From Calothrix sp. FI2-JRJ7 (GTDB lineage Bacteria; Cyanobacteriota; Cyanobacteriia; Cyanobacteriales; Nostocaceae), in contig JAHHGX010000065.1 in assembly GCA_019359675.1 (NCBI GenBank), forward strand, positions 186,001 to 250,000: 64,000 nucleotides of DNA, read 5' to 3'. The notes below the pieces were generated by a model, which saw only the letters and a list, made by a program, of their open reading frames with translations, did no database searches and was not told the DNA's origin. This document shows, piece by piece, positions 55,441 through 63,378 of this stretch. The position numbers and the translations under genes are program-made. Position 1 is the first letter of the stretch. Each line of letters opens with the position of its first letter.

Positions 55441-56022
55441 CTAACGCAAAGCACCATTCAAATTCGCTCCATCAGTCTTGGCGCCATCTAAATTTGCCCC
55501 TCTAAGGTTTGCACCACTAAGGTTTGCTCCTCTCAAGTCGGTATTACTTAAATTCGCGTTTGTTAGGTTCGCTCTAGCAAGGTTTGCCCCACCCATATTG
55601 GCGCCACTTAAATCGACCCCACTTAAATTTGAACTCGCTAAGTTAGCTCCACCCATTTGTGCTTGGCGGAAACTTTTTCCCCGTAAATCTTCACCCTGGA
55701 AGTTTGCACCTCCATAATTTTTACGTGTATTGCTGGTTACTATAGTGCTTCTTGCCTGTAAGGGTTGTGTTGCTGTTGTGGGTTTTTGTGCTGGAGATGG
55801 TGTGACAGGTATAGAGGTATCTACAGGCGCCTCGGATGCGTTACTGTCTGGAACAGAATTAGACGATACGCGCGTTTCTTCTAAATTAGAAGGTTCGGTT
55901 GATACTGGCTTTTCTACAGATTTTAGTAGTAAATATATACCTGCTCCTGTAACTAATACAGCTCCTGTTAGTACAGCAGTCAAGATAATAAGCAAACCTT
56001 GGCGCTGATTTTGCTTATGCAT
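55441..56022 (-). CDS. membrane-anchored pentapeptide-repeat protein
   Basis: A 193-residue protein. The short basic N-terminus and one transmembrane segment (LLIILTAVLTGAVLVTGAGI) precede a Ser/Thr/Pro-rich linker (about 40-105). C-terminal pentapeptide repeats follow (ANLSGVDLSGANMGGANLAR). The repeat domain would face the periplasm. The reverse strand carries long mirror frames that are shadows of the repeat codons. Confidence 0.85.
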   Translation of the reverse strand: MHKQNQRQGLLIILTAVLTGAVLVTGAGIYLLLKSVEKPVSTEPSNLEETRVSSNSVPDSNASEAPVDTSIPVTPSPAQKPTTATQPLQARSTIVTSNTRKNYGGANFQGEDLRGKSFRQAQMGGANLASSNLSGVDLSGANMGGANLARANLTNANLSNTDLRGANLSGANLRGANLDGAKTDGANLNGALR

Positions 56023-56077
56023 AGTAATTTTATATATATAAATATGGATAGCTCTAATTCATTTATACACGAGTCAT

Positions 56078-56530
56078 TTAATCATGCGGGATACTTTTTG
56101 AGGCGCCTTCCTTACCAGATGCGGGTTGTGTACGAATTGAGTTAGCTGTATCTCGCAGTAGAAGTAGAGGAATAGTAAAGCTGCCAAGAATACTAATGAA
56201 TATAGCCAATACCCAAACCATAATACGATTTGGCTTATAATCTTCGCGCTGGATTTGCTGATATATCTGGTCGTAACGCCACACGGCAAATGCTATCGTC
56301 GCAATACCAAGTACTACTAAACTAATACCTAAATTTTCAGAATTGAAAACAGGATGTGGTATTGGAGGGCGCTCTTGTGTCGCTGCATCTAACTGACGCA
56401 CGAATAATCCAAAGCGTGCGATTGCAAATCCAAAACCAATAAAAGCAATCGATGTTCGCACCCAAGCCAAGAATGTACGTTCGTTTGCTTGATGTTCGCG
56501 TATGCGGTCAATTTTACGTAATCTAGTCAC
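56078..56530 (-). CDS. DUF202 (YidH-type) membrane protein
   Basis: A 150-residue protein with the DUF202 signature (EHQANERTFLAWVRTSIAFI) and three membrane helices (FGFAIARFGLF, LGISLVVLGIATIAFAVW, RIMVWVLAIFISILGSFTIP). Function unknown. The start is GTG. It ends 56 bp before the pentapeptide gene start on the same strand. Confidence 0.88.
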   Translation of the reverse strand: MTRLRKIDRIREHQANERTFLAWVRTSIAFIGFGFAIARFGLFVRQLDAATQERPPIPHPVFNSENLGISLVVLGIATIAFAVWRYDQIYQQIQREDYKPNRIMVWVLAIFISILGSFTIPLLLLRDTANSIRTQPASGKEGASKSIPHD

Positions 56531-56576
56531 ACCTGGTCAAAACCTAATAAAAGCTGATAAAAAGCATCATAAGCTT

Positions 56577-57227
56577 TTATGGGATATTAGGCATATAAAT
56601 AAAGTAATATTTTAAGGCGCCTTTAAAAGGAGCATAATTCCAAATAAGTGAAATTGTATTACCATACTTTCCAACTTCTCCAAAGCAATAAGGCTTATTA
56701 GAATATTTAAAAAACTTTATAACATTACTTTCAACTTTATAAATTCCTTTCCCTATAAATCTATGCTCTTTATTAAACCATTTGGCAACTGCTTCAATAT
56801 CTGGTTTAAAATAAACAGTTATACTCAAAATTGTTCCGTCTTCATAAAACCTCAGAAACTCGTAATCTCCAGGCAAACTATAATTACAGTACAAACCATC
56901 ATAACGAAGATAACAATGCTGGATATAATGACATAATGCGGCTTGAACGTTTATTTCTTTTCTATCTTTTAACAAATCATAAGCTAATTGATAAACTTCT
57001 TCTTCTGGGTCATTTAATGCTTGTATCACGAGCAATAAACCTTCTTGATCATAATTTAAGGCTCTTGATAAAGCATGTACCCTATTTTTAACAACCTGAC
57101 TTAAGAATCTTTCTTTAAGTTGTTTAATTCCTTGTATTTCTCCCAAAACAGCAGCATTTATAGGATAAGCATTATTACCCCCTAAGACAGCATCATAACT
57201 TCTAGGATTATGTAAATCGTTTGACAT
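56577..57227 (-). CDS. YDAVLGG-family protein with HEAT-like segment, paralog B
   Basis: A 216-residue protein with the same plan as the one at 38042: RSYDAVLGGNNAYPINAAVL, then NYDQEGLLLVIQALNDPEEE and LRFYEDGTILS, VGKYGNTISLIW. The YDAVLGG opening is characteristic of a large cyanobacterial family of unknown role. Two copies 18 kb apart, in opposite orientation, differ widely in their C-terminal ~80 residues. Confidence 0.72.
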   Translation of the reverse strand: MSNDLHNPRSYDAVLGGNNAYPINAAVLGEIQGIKQLKERFLSQVVKNRVHALSRALNYDQEGLLLVIQALNDPEEEVYQLAYDLLKDRKEINVQAALCHYIQHCYLRYDGLYCNYSLPGDYEFLRFYEDGTILSITVYFKPDIEAVAKWFNKEHRFIGKGIYKVESNVIKFFKYSNKPYCFGEVGKYGNTISLIWNYAPFKGALKYYFIYMPNIP

Positions 57228-57477
57228 AAGATTACAACAACTTAGGCTTCACATATATTTATATCTAAGGCGCCTGGATTTATGCATTTTTGATCTAATT
57301 AAAGGACAACGGCGCCCAACTGTAAATAGCTCCACATTTGGTACATAAGCTCTCAACAAAAAGTATGGCTTGCAATTCAAGCTTTCTTCCGATGTACGAG
57401 AACTATTGAAATTCCTATTATTTACTCATGAAGCAAACAAAACAGCTTCAAATCTAAACAATATATTTGAGGATAAA

Positions 57478-57723
57478 ATGATGAATAACGAAATTAATGC
57501 AATTGAACTATCTAATGATGAGCTTGATACAGTAGCTGGTGGTTTAGCAATTACTTTAGGCGATGTTGGCGGTTTTGCTTCTGATGCATCGAATACCTAC
57601 TCACTCAAACAACTCCAAGTTGGACAACAAACTTTCGCTGGTCCCACTGGTAGCGGTACAGCTTCTGTAACTAACCTTACAGATATCTTTAGCAAGGCAG
57701 GTCAAGCTATTGCTGTCAAATAA
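57478..57723 (+). CDS. second double-glycine leader peptide (CTB/bacteriocin-like)
   Basis: An 81-residue peptide with the leader MMNNEINAIELSNDELDTVA, then GG (residue 22), of the ELSDEELDxVAGG type common among cyanobacterial bacteriocin-like precursors and distinct from the MIISDL leaders at 4.3-6.3 kb. The core has Gly/Ala/Thr and no cysteine. GAGG precedes ATG 57478. An upstream TTG extension (from 57370) is rejected because it would bury the leader. No exporter is adjacent, so it must use one encoded elsewhere, perhaps the one at the left edge. Confidence 0.72.
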   Translation: MMNNEINAIELSNDELDTVAGGLAITLGDVGGFASDASNTYSLKQLQVGQQTFAGPTGSGTASVTNLTDIFSKAGQAIAVK

Positions 57724-57776
57724 CCTCAATCTAAAGTCTCTCAATCCACACAATCCTCATTCTTAAATGACTTTGT

Positions 57777-57801
57777 ACGGCACCTGTATATCGGGTGCCG
57801 T
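57777..57801 (+). terminator. terminator after the second double-glycine peptide
   Basis: ACGGCACC/GGTGCCGT with a 9-base loop, then TT, about 54 bases after the stop. The remaining part of the gap (57802-58069) holds only an imperfect AGGTTGG…CCAACCC repeat. Confidence 0.75.
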
Positions 57802-58069
57802 TTACTCTGCAATTTCAAGCAGCATGGAAAATTATTTCAATATTTTCTCTATCTTGTTTTTGAGTATTTTGTATAAAATTTAACTTGAGTCTTGCTAAGT
57901 GGCGATATAGCATTACTATTTGATTTTTGAAATATACGTAGGTTGGCGCCTATCCACCAAAAACTAGATATGGTGCCTTATGCCAACCCACTTAGATTTT
58001 TTCAATAACCAAATCGGATTCCTATATTAACTATTAACTAACATGCTCTAGCCGCAGGTTATTTAATAC

Positions 58070-58234
58070 TTAAGACTTCCTTACTGGTTTATGAGCTTGC
58101 GCCTCCGCTTCTAACTGAAGCAGCGCTTGTTCAAGCTCTTCCCCCGCTTGTTTCATCTCCAAACAAGCTTTTTTTGCTTTTTCTGCAGTAAGTCTAACTT
58201 TTGCTATGTCAGGCTGTACTCTTGAACTACTCAT
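58070..58234 (-). CDS. small coiled-coil protein, intact copy A
   Basis: A 54-residue protein (MSSSRVQPDIAKVRLTAEKA and a helix LEMKQAGEELEQALLQLEAE). Its ATG overlaps the upstream stop as ATGA, so it is translationally coupled to the gene at 58231. A broken second copy is at 59224-59511. Unknown function; Glu/Lys pattern suggests a single coiled coil. Confidence 0.65.
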   Translation of the reverse strand: MSSSRVQPDIAKVRLTAEKAKKACLEMKQAGEELEQALLQLEAEAQAHKPVRKS

Positions 58235-58575
58235 GATAACCTCCAATCGTTTGTAATTTCTTCAATGCTGCGTAAAATAGCTGGAATTCTATTTTGAATG
58301 TTTACGATTCTATTACTAATTATAGTAAGTGAATCATCAGTTGCTCTAGGTTGAATCGATGCTATTCTTAACATTGCATTTGTTAACTGCGAGTATCTGT
58401 CCGAAACTTCCTGTCTAATGTCAGTGAGTGTCTCTAAAGCATCAGTCGTCATTTCTGTTTCATTGAATCGCTGCAATATTTCGTACTCAACTGACGAAGA
58501 TTCATTTGCAATTAAGAGCAATTGCGGCAATATTTCCAAGAAACTAGCTAATAACTCTTCAGGTATTTGTGCCAT
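58231..58575 (-). CDS. helical hypothetical protein upstream of the small coiled coil
   Basis: A 114-residue helical protein from ATG 58575 (MAQIPEELLASFLEILPQLL). A 12-residue longer form from TTG 58611 is possible. No recognised domain. Its TGA overlaps the next gene's ATG by four bases. The pair resembles a two-subunit helical complex, perhaps linked to the repeat protein at 59764. Confidence 0.6.
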   Translation of the reverse strand: MAQIPEELLASFLEILPQLLLIANESSSVEYEILQRFNETEMTTDALETLTDIRQEVSDRYSQLTNAMLRIASIQPRATDDSLTIISNRIVNIQNRIPAILRSIEEITNDWRLS

Positions 58576-58778
58576 AAGTTTGTCGCAAATTTTACTTGTG
58601 TTGTGTTTCAATTAGAGCTTCTTCATGCGCTTTTACTTAATTAATTTATTTTCTATTCTGCCATTGATATCAATGGATGTCAATGGATGACATGGATGTA
58701 ATTGTGACTAGGGCAACAGTCAGTAATGCTTTTATGTTGCTAAGGTAGTATTGTGGAAATTGTAAAACTGGTAGCAAT

Positions 58779-58979
58779 ATGCACGTAAGAGATAAGGCTG
58801 GACGTTTTTCAGAATCTCCTGATAGCTTGCAAGCAAAGGCAATTGGTTTGCGTTTGCCTAAAAAGTATTATCCGCATTTTGAAGCTTTAGCTAAAGCTCG
58901 TGGACTGTCGCTTGCTGAGTTGGCTCGGTTAGCTTGTCTAGATTACTTGGAACGTAATATTGAAGAAATTAATCAATAA
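58779..58979 (+). CDS. small RHH-like hypothetical protein
   Basis: A 66-residue protein: VRDKAGRFSESPDSLQAKAI, then GLRLPKKYYPHFEALAKARG and LSLAELARLACLDYLE. The strand-helix-helix pattern suggests a ribbon-helix-helix or similar small DNA-binding fold. An 11-bp hairpin terminator follows directly. Confidence 0.6.
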   Translation: MHVRDKAGRFSESPDSLQAKAIGLRLPKKYYPHFEALAKARGLSLAELARLACLDYLERNIEEINQ

Positions 58980-58982
58980 AAA

Positions 58983-59009
58983 TGCATTCAGTTATCACAA
59001 CTGAATGCA
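58983..59009 (+). terminator. terminator after the small RHH-like gene
   Basis: TGCATTCAGTT/AACTGAATGCA, 11-bp perfect stem with a 5-base loop, starting 4 bases after the stop. Confidence 0.8.
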
Positions 59010-59057
59010 AAGTTAATCATTTACGTATTTAATGCAACATGGTTCACACCTAAACGC

Positions 59058-59215
59058 TTATCCTAGGAACCAAAGACCTCTGACTGCTACGGCGCCAGCA
59101 AATGCTGAGACTGCGAGTAATGTAACAGCAGTAGCAGTACCGAGAAGCTACCAAGCTGCGTGTGCAACTGCTTTTTTAATGTCGCACGCTTGTTTTTTGA
59201 GTTTTCTTTAAGTTG
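59058..59215 (-). pseudogene. duplicate 3' end of the 1048-residue repeat protein gene
   Basis: The minus strand reads KKAVAHAAW, a TAG where the intact gene has Trp, and then LAVSAFAGAVAVRGLWFLG and stop, matching the last ~45 codons of the gene ending at 59764. The upstream part of the duplicate is gone; a broken copy of the small coiled-coil gene lies there instead. Confidence 0.85.
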
Positions 59216-59223
59216 TTTGATAC

Positions 59224-59511
59224 TTAATACTTTTTAACTGGTTTTTGAGCTTGCGCCTCTGCTTCCAATACTGCTCGGTTAAGGATTTTTTGCGATGATT
59301 ATCGGTACGTAGAGACGCGATTAATCGCGTCTCTACAGGGTTTTGGGTTTATCAAATTCTCTTAACCGAGCAGTATTGCCTCTGCTTCTAACTGAAGCTA
59401 CGCAATTTCTAGCTCCTCAACCGCTTGCTCCATTTCCAAACAAGCTTTGTTTACTTTTTCTGACGAAAGTCTAACTTTTACCATGTCAGGTGGTATTTTA
59501 TAACTACTCAT
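59224..59511 (-). pseudogene. small coiled-coil protein, copy B, stop plus MITE insertion
   Basis: From ATG 59511 the frame reads MSSYKIPPDMVKVRLSSEKV and EMEQAVEELEIA, then a TAG. Beyond it LQLEAEA is still readable before a 113-bp insertion at 59266-59378. After the insertion EAEAQAQKPVKKY and stop continue. So this paralog of 58070 carries a nonsense codon and a transposon. Confidence 0.85.
59266..59378. mobile_element. 113-bp MITE carrying a GTAGAGACG palindrome
   Basis: Terminal inverted repeats CAATACTGCTCGGTTAAG and CTTAACCGAGCAGTATTG bound the element. The host sequence CCTCTGCTTC is repeated on both sides (59256-59265 and 59379-59388), a 10-bp target duplication (11 if the shared G is counted). 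Near the centre lies GTAGAGACGCGATTAATCGC…CTAC (59309-59336), copy 5 of the palindrome family. No coding capacity; it would need a transposase in trans. Confidence 0.9.
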
Positions 59512-59588
59512 GATAAAAACTAATTATTTTTAATGCTGTGTAAAAAGTAGCAATCCTGTTTTAGATTGTTCGCAAGTCTATCATAAAA

Positions 59589-59627
59589 TAAAATTCCCAA
59601 CTTCTATTAAAGAAGTTGGGAATTTTA
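59589..59627. terminator. strong 16-bp stem-loop
   Basis: TAAAATTCCCAACTTC (59589-59604) and its exact reverse complement (59612-59627) with a 7-base loop, ending in TTTTA on both strands. It is the likely terminator of the long minus-strand gene ending at 59764. Confidence 0.85.
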
Positions 59628-59661
59628 TGTTACAACTTTACTTTCTTTACAAGCTGATAAG

Positions 59662-59764
59662 AGATGCTACCCTGCGGGAAAACTGCGTTAACGTGCCTCA
59701 GCATGACATAGGGGAAAGATGCTACCCTGCGGGAAAACTGCGTTAACGTTCCTCAGCATGACAT
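59662..59764. repeat. two 48-bp direct repeats, AGATGCTACCC…CAGCATGACAT
   Basis: Copies at 59662-59709 and 59717-59764 differ at one base. Each starts AGATGCTACCCTGCGGG and ends CCTCAGCATGACAT. The TCATGCTGA/AGCATCT ends are shared with the 56-bp array at 41081, so both belong to one intergenic repeat superfamily. The second copy touches the stop of the next gene. Confidence 0.85.
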
Positions 59765-62700
59765 TATCCTAGGAACCAAAGACCTCGTACTGCTACGGCG
59801 CCTGCAAATGCTGAGACTGCGAGTGATGTAACAGCGGTACCGAAAAGCCACCATGCTGCCTCTGCGACTGCTTTTTTGGTGTCGCGCGCTTGTTTTTTGG
59901 CATTTTCTTTGACTTGGCTAAGACGTTTTTGTGTTTCCGTTTGAATTAGTTCTGCGCGTTGTAATACATTGTCGCGTGTAGATTCAATACGGTTAATAAT
60001 TTGGTTTACTTGCTCCTCAGAAATATCTTCGCGTGAGGATAGTACTGCTACAAGTGTGTTGCGGTCGAATTGACTCAAACGTGAGCGCAATGCATCAAAA
60101 CCTGCTTGTGGGTCGTCGAATAACTTGGAAAAGTCTTGTTGAATACTTTCGTAGTTAAGTTCGGGACGGTCGAGGGAGTTGAGGTAGCTGCGAATTTGTC
60201 CAAATACATTATCAAGTACTGATTGAACTCGCTGTTGAATTTGACGGTATTGTTCGACGAGTGAGTCACGTACTGATTCAATTTGACCGACAATTCGGTT
60301 TGCTTCTTCTTCGGAAATATCTTCGCGTTGTGAAAGCAGTGCTATTAATGTTGAACGGTCGATTTTTGAAATTCGGTCGCTCAAACTGCCTACTCCTGTA
60401 CGGGGGTCTTGCACCAATAATGCGAGGTCACGCTTAATTGCGTCTGGGTTGAGTTCTTCTTTGTTGGTGTTTCGTAGGTAGTTTTCTAAGTTAGCTTCAA
60501 AGTCTGCTACTCGTTTTGTTGCACGTTTTGCTAAACGCTGCGGCGCCTTAATAATATTGTTAACGTTAGCTTGGAACGAGTCGATTACTTGGTTAATTTG
60601 CTCCTCGCTTAAATCTCCACGCTGAGTTAATAATGCAACGAGTGTTTCGCGGTCGAAGTTTGAAAGTCTCTCGCGTAATGCTACTGCACCTTCAGATGGG
60701 TCATTGAGCAGTTTTTGCAAGTCGCGTTGGATACCTTCAGGGTTAAGTTCTTCTAACTTGGTACTGCGAAGATACTCGGTGATGGTATTAAGGGTTTGGT
60801 CGTACTGTTCTTTAGCTTTTGCTGCTGCTTTTTGCGGCGCCTCAAGAATACTGTCGCGTACCGATTCTAAATTGTTTAGAATTTCGTTGACTCGTTCTTC
60901 ACTCAAATCTTGACGCTGTGAGACCAATTTTACTAATGTCTCACGGTCAAACTGTGATAAACGTCCGCGCAAAGCACTGGCGCCTGCTTGCGGGTCATCG
61001 AGTAAAGTTCTAAAATCGCGTTGGATACCTTCTGGATTTAATTCTTCCAGGTTGGTATTGCGTAGATAATCTTCGACTCGTTGACGTAGCTCTTGTGCTT
61101 GGGCTGTAACTTGCGATTGTAATTCGCGTGCTTTGTTAAGAACTCGGTCGCGAACTCCTTCGAGTTGACCTACTATATTATTCGCTTCTTCTTCACTCAA
61201 ATCTTGACGTGAAGCAAGAACTTGGACTAAGGTATCACGATTCAAGTTACCAAAACGTTTACCCAACTCGTCAGCATTTGCTTGTGCGTCTTCGATTAAA
61301 TTGCTAAAGTTCTTTTCGATAGCTTCAGGGTTAAGTTCATCTTTGCCAGTCGAACGTAAATAATTTTCTACTCGACTGCTAAGTGATTGTGAATCTTCAT
61401 TAGTATCTGAATTTCGCACCGTTTCAAAGACTTCTTTACGAACGCTTTCTAACTGTTCAGAAATCTCTTTAATACGTGGTTCGCTAATGTCACCCCGTTG
61501 TTTGAGTAAGTTAGCAAAGTATTCTTGATTTAACCCTTCTAGCTGTCTTTTAATAGCTGCCGGTGCCGCATTGGGGTCAAAGATAACTTCGTGGAATTCT
61601 TCTTTAATGGTTATGCGGTTAAAGTGCCAAGGCAATGAATACAGAATGTACTCTTCAATATCATCCTTGATGGTATTGTCTTCTGTCTTCTGTACGGTTT
61701 CAGCTACTACAGGTATAGTATCTGCTACTTTTGCTGTGGCTTTATCACGTAGTTGCTTTAGCTGTTGAGTGATATTTTCAACATCCACATCTTGAACTTT
61801 ACCTTTGATTTCCTGTAATTGACTTGTTACTTTATCAAGGTCAACATTAGAGAAATCAACTTTATTAAGTACGGCGCCTGCTACTGCACCCATACCAGAT
61901 TGTAAAGCTCTTTGAGTTAAACCTTTTGAAGAACCGTTACCAACTGCCACCAACTCTTGTAAGCGGGCGCCAATATTTTCTGGTTTTAGGTCATCAGGAC
62001 TTGCTGACTTGAGTAAACTAATAACCTGTTCAGTGGGATTTTTACGATTAGTCGCAGAATTCCAAGCTGCTTCTAACTGGTCTGCAATGCGGTTAACATC
62101 ACTTTTAGAGAAGTCAGTACGACTACTGATTAAATCTACAAGTGTTTCGCGGTTGACATTTTTTAGTAAATCACTATCACCAAGAGATTCAAAATCAACG
62201 TCTTTCAGTAGTTTATCAAATTGACCGCGAATCTCGTTTAAATTTAGATTCGGCAATTGCAACGAGCTTAAAGAACTTTGCAGAGTATTTTTAATACTGT
62301 TTGCGTCAAAACCAGAAGTTAGTTCTTTACGTACAGCAGCAGCAATATCTTCAGCAGTTGATACCGCTTGGTTTTTAGTAACGTTGGCGCCAATAGCAGC
62401 AGAAGCGGTACCCATCAACCCTTTTAAACCAGAGTTAGCGGTATTGACAATTGCACCAATTAATGAACCAACTGCGTTGGAACCTAACCAGGTAATTAGC
62501 GAAAAGAATGCAGCCCAAATGACTACACCAATGATTGAGCCGAGTAATGTGCTTTCGATTAAGCTGAGTTTAACAGCCAGAAAACAAGCAGCTCCCAAAG
62601 CTAAACTAACAGTAAAAAGCGCCCAGATGCCTACTTTTGCTTCAACTGCACGAATTTGATTACCAACAGTATCAGCGTCATCATCACTAACATCTCCTCC

Positions 62701-62910
62701 TCCAGCAGAAATACCTACTGCAACAGAAAAGTTAGTTAACAGCAATTGAAATGCAACTGCCATTAGCAAACCAGCAAACAAAGCTACTAAAAATTTTGGA
62801 CCAGAAAACATGAGAGATGCTTGTTCTGGTGTAATATTCTCTGTAATAACAACAGAGAACAATCCTAACTGCAAACAGTAGGATTGAAGTAAATCTCCGA
62901 ATTGGTACAT
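59764..62910 (-). CDS. large membrane protein with about seven internal repeats
   Basis: A 1048-residue protein. N-terminal helices (about 38-60 and 95-150: LVALFAGLLMAVAFQLLLTN, WALFTVSLALGAACFLAVKL) precede ~850 residues of charged helical repeats. The best-kept five repeats begin YLRxTxxEELNPxxIxRDxx and contain RxTLVxLLxxRxDxSEE and a following NxIxxxLExVRDxxL. Two more degenerate ones lie at about 225-300 and 440-510. The C-terminus has one more hydrophobic helix (LFGTAVTSLAVSAFAGAVAV). The layout suggests a membrane-spanning tether or scaffold. I do not know the function. A duplicated 3' end lies downstream. Confidence 0.8.
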   Translation of the reverse strand: MYQFGDLLQSYCLQLGLFSVVITENITPEQASLMFSGPKFLVALFAGLLMAVAFQLLLTNFSVAVGISAGGGDVSDDDADTVGNQIRAVEAKVGIWALFTVSLALGAACFLAVKLSLIESTLLGSIIGVVIWAAFFSLITWLGSNAVGSLIGAIVNTANSGLKGLMGTASAAIGANVTKNQAVSTAEDIAAAVRKELTSGFDANSIKNTLQSSLSSLQLPNLNLNEIRGQFDKLLKDVDFESLGDSDLLKNVNRETLVDLISSRTDFSKSDVNRIADQLEAAWNSATNRKNPTEQVISLLKSASPDDLKPENIGARLQELVAVGNGSSKGLTQRALQSGMGAVAGAVLNKVDFSNVDLDKVTSQLQEIKGKVQDVDVENITQQLKQLRDKATAKVADTIPVVAETVQKTEDNTIKDDIEEYILYSLPWHFNRITIKEEFHEVIFDPNAAPAAIKRQLEGLNQEYFANLLKQRGDISEPRIKEISEQLESVRKEVFETVRNSDTNEDSQSLSSRVENYLRSTGKDELNPEAIEKNFSNLIEDAQANADELGKRFGNLNRDTLVQVLASRQDLSEEEANNIVGQLEGVRDRVLNKARELQSQVTAQAQELRQRVEDYLRNTNLEELNPEGIQRDFRTLLDDPQAGASALRGRLSQFDRETLVKLVSQRQDLSEERVNEILNNLESVRDSILEAPQKAAAKAKEQYDQTLNTITEYLRSTKLEELNPEGIQRDLQKLLNDPSEGAVALRERLSNFDRETLVALLTQRGDLSEEQINQVIDSFQANVNNIIKAPQRLAKRATKRVADFEANLENYLRNTNKEELNPDAIKRDLALLVQDPRTGVGSLSDRISKIDRSTLIALLSQREDISEEEANRIVGQIESVRDSLVEQYRQIQQRVQSVLDNVFGQIRSYLNSLDRPELNYESIQQDFSKLFDDPQAGFDALRSRLSQFDRNTLVAVLSSREDISEEQVNQIINRIESTRDNVLQRAELIQTETQKRLSQVKENAKKQARDTKKAVAEAAWWLFGTAVTSLAVSAFAGAVAVRGLWFLG

Positions 62911-63378
62911 GTTATAACCTCAATCTAGCTCAACTTGTAGATATTAGTGAAACCCTAGAAACCCGGTTTTTGTTTTTGCAACGCATTAAATTATTAACCG
63001 AGGAGACAGTCTTGCTTCGATTATATAATTCTATAGAATGATACTTACTCAACTAACCTAGCGACTGTAATTAATATTGATTACATCCTAAAGGAATAAA
63101 TTTAGGCTCGATATCAGCATCGAAAGTTAGATTTAACAATGATTATAATTAAAACTTGATAACGATTTATAAACAATATTAATTTAATAATTTAATTTGT
63201 TCAATCTACAAACAAAGAATTAACAAAACACAAAATATAACTTTAGATAGAGATAAAAACTCTAGCAATCGATTGATGAAAAAAAAACCAAAGCAAAGTA
63301 GAACTTAATTAGTAAGTCAAAAAGTTAAATAAGACTTAATTAAACCCAGTAAAACACAATTATAGTGGGGGAGCTAGC
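62911..63378. other. divergent intergenic region
   Basis: 468 AT-rich bases between divergent genes. AGAAACCCGGTTTTTG near 62957 belongs to the GAAACCCGGTTTC family. No other element could be supported. Confidence 0.5.

Noticed and set aside
57370-57477. 36-codon N-terminal extension of the double-glycine peptide
   Set aside because: TTG start without a ribosome site; it would place the leader internally, whereas ATG 57478 has GAGG upstream.
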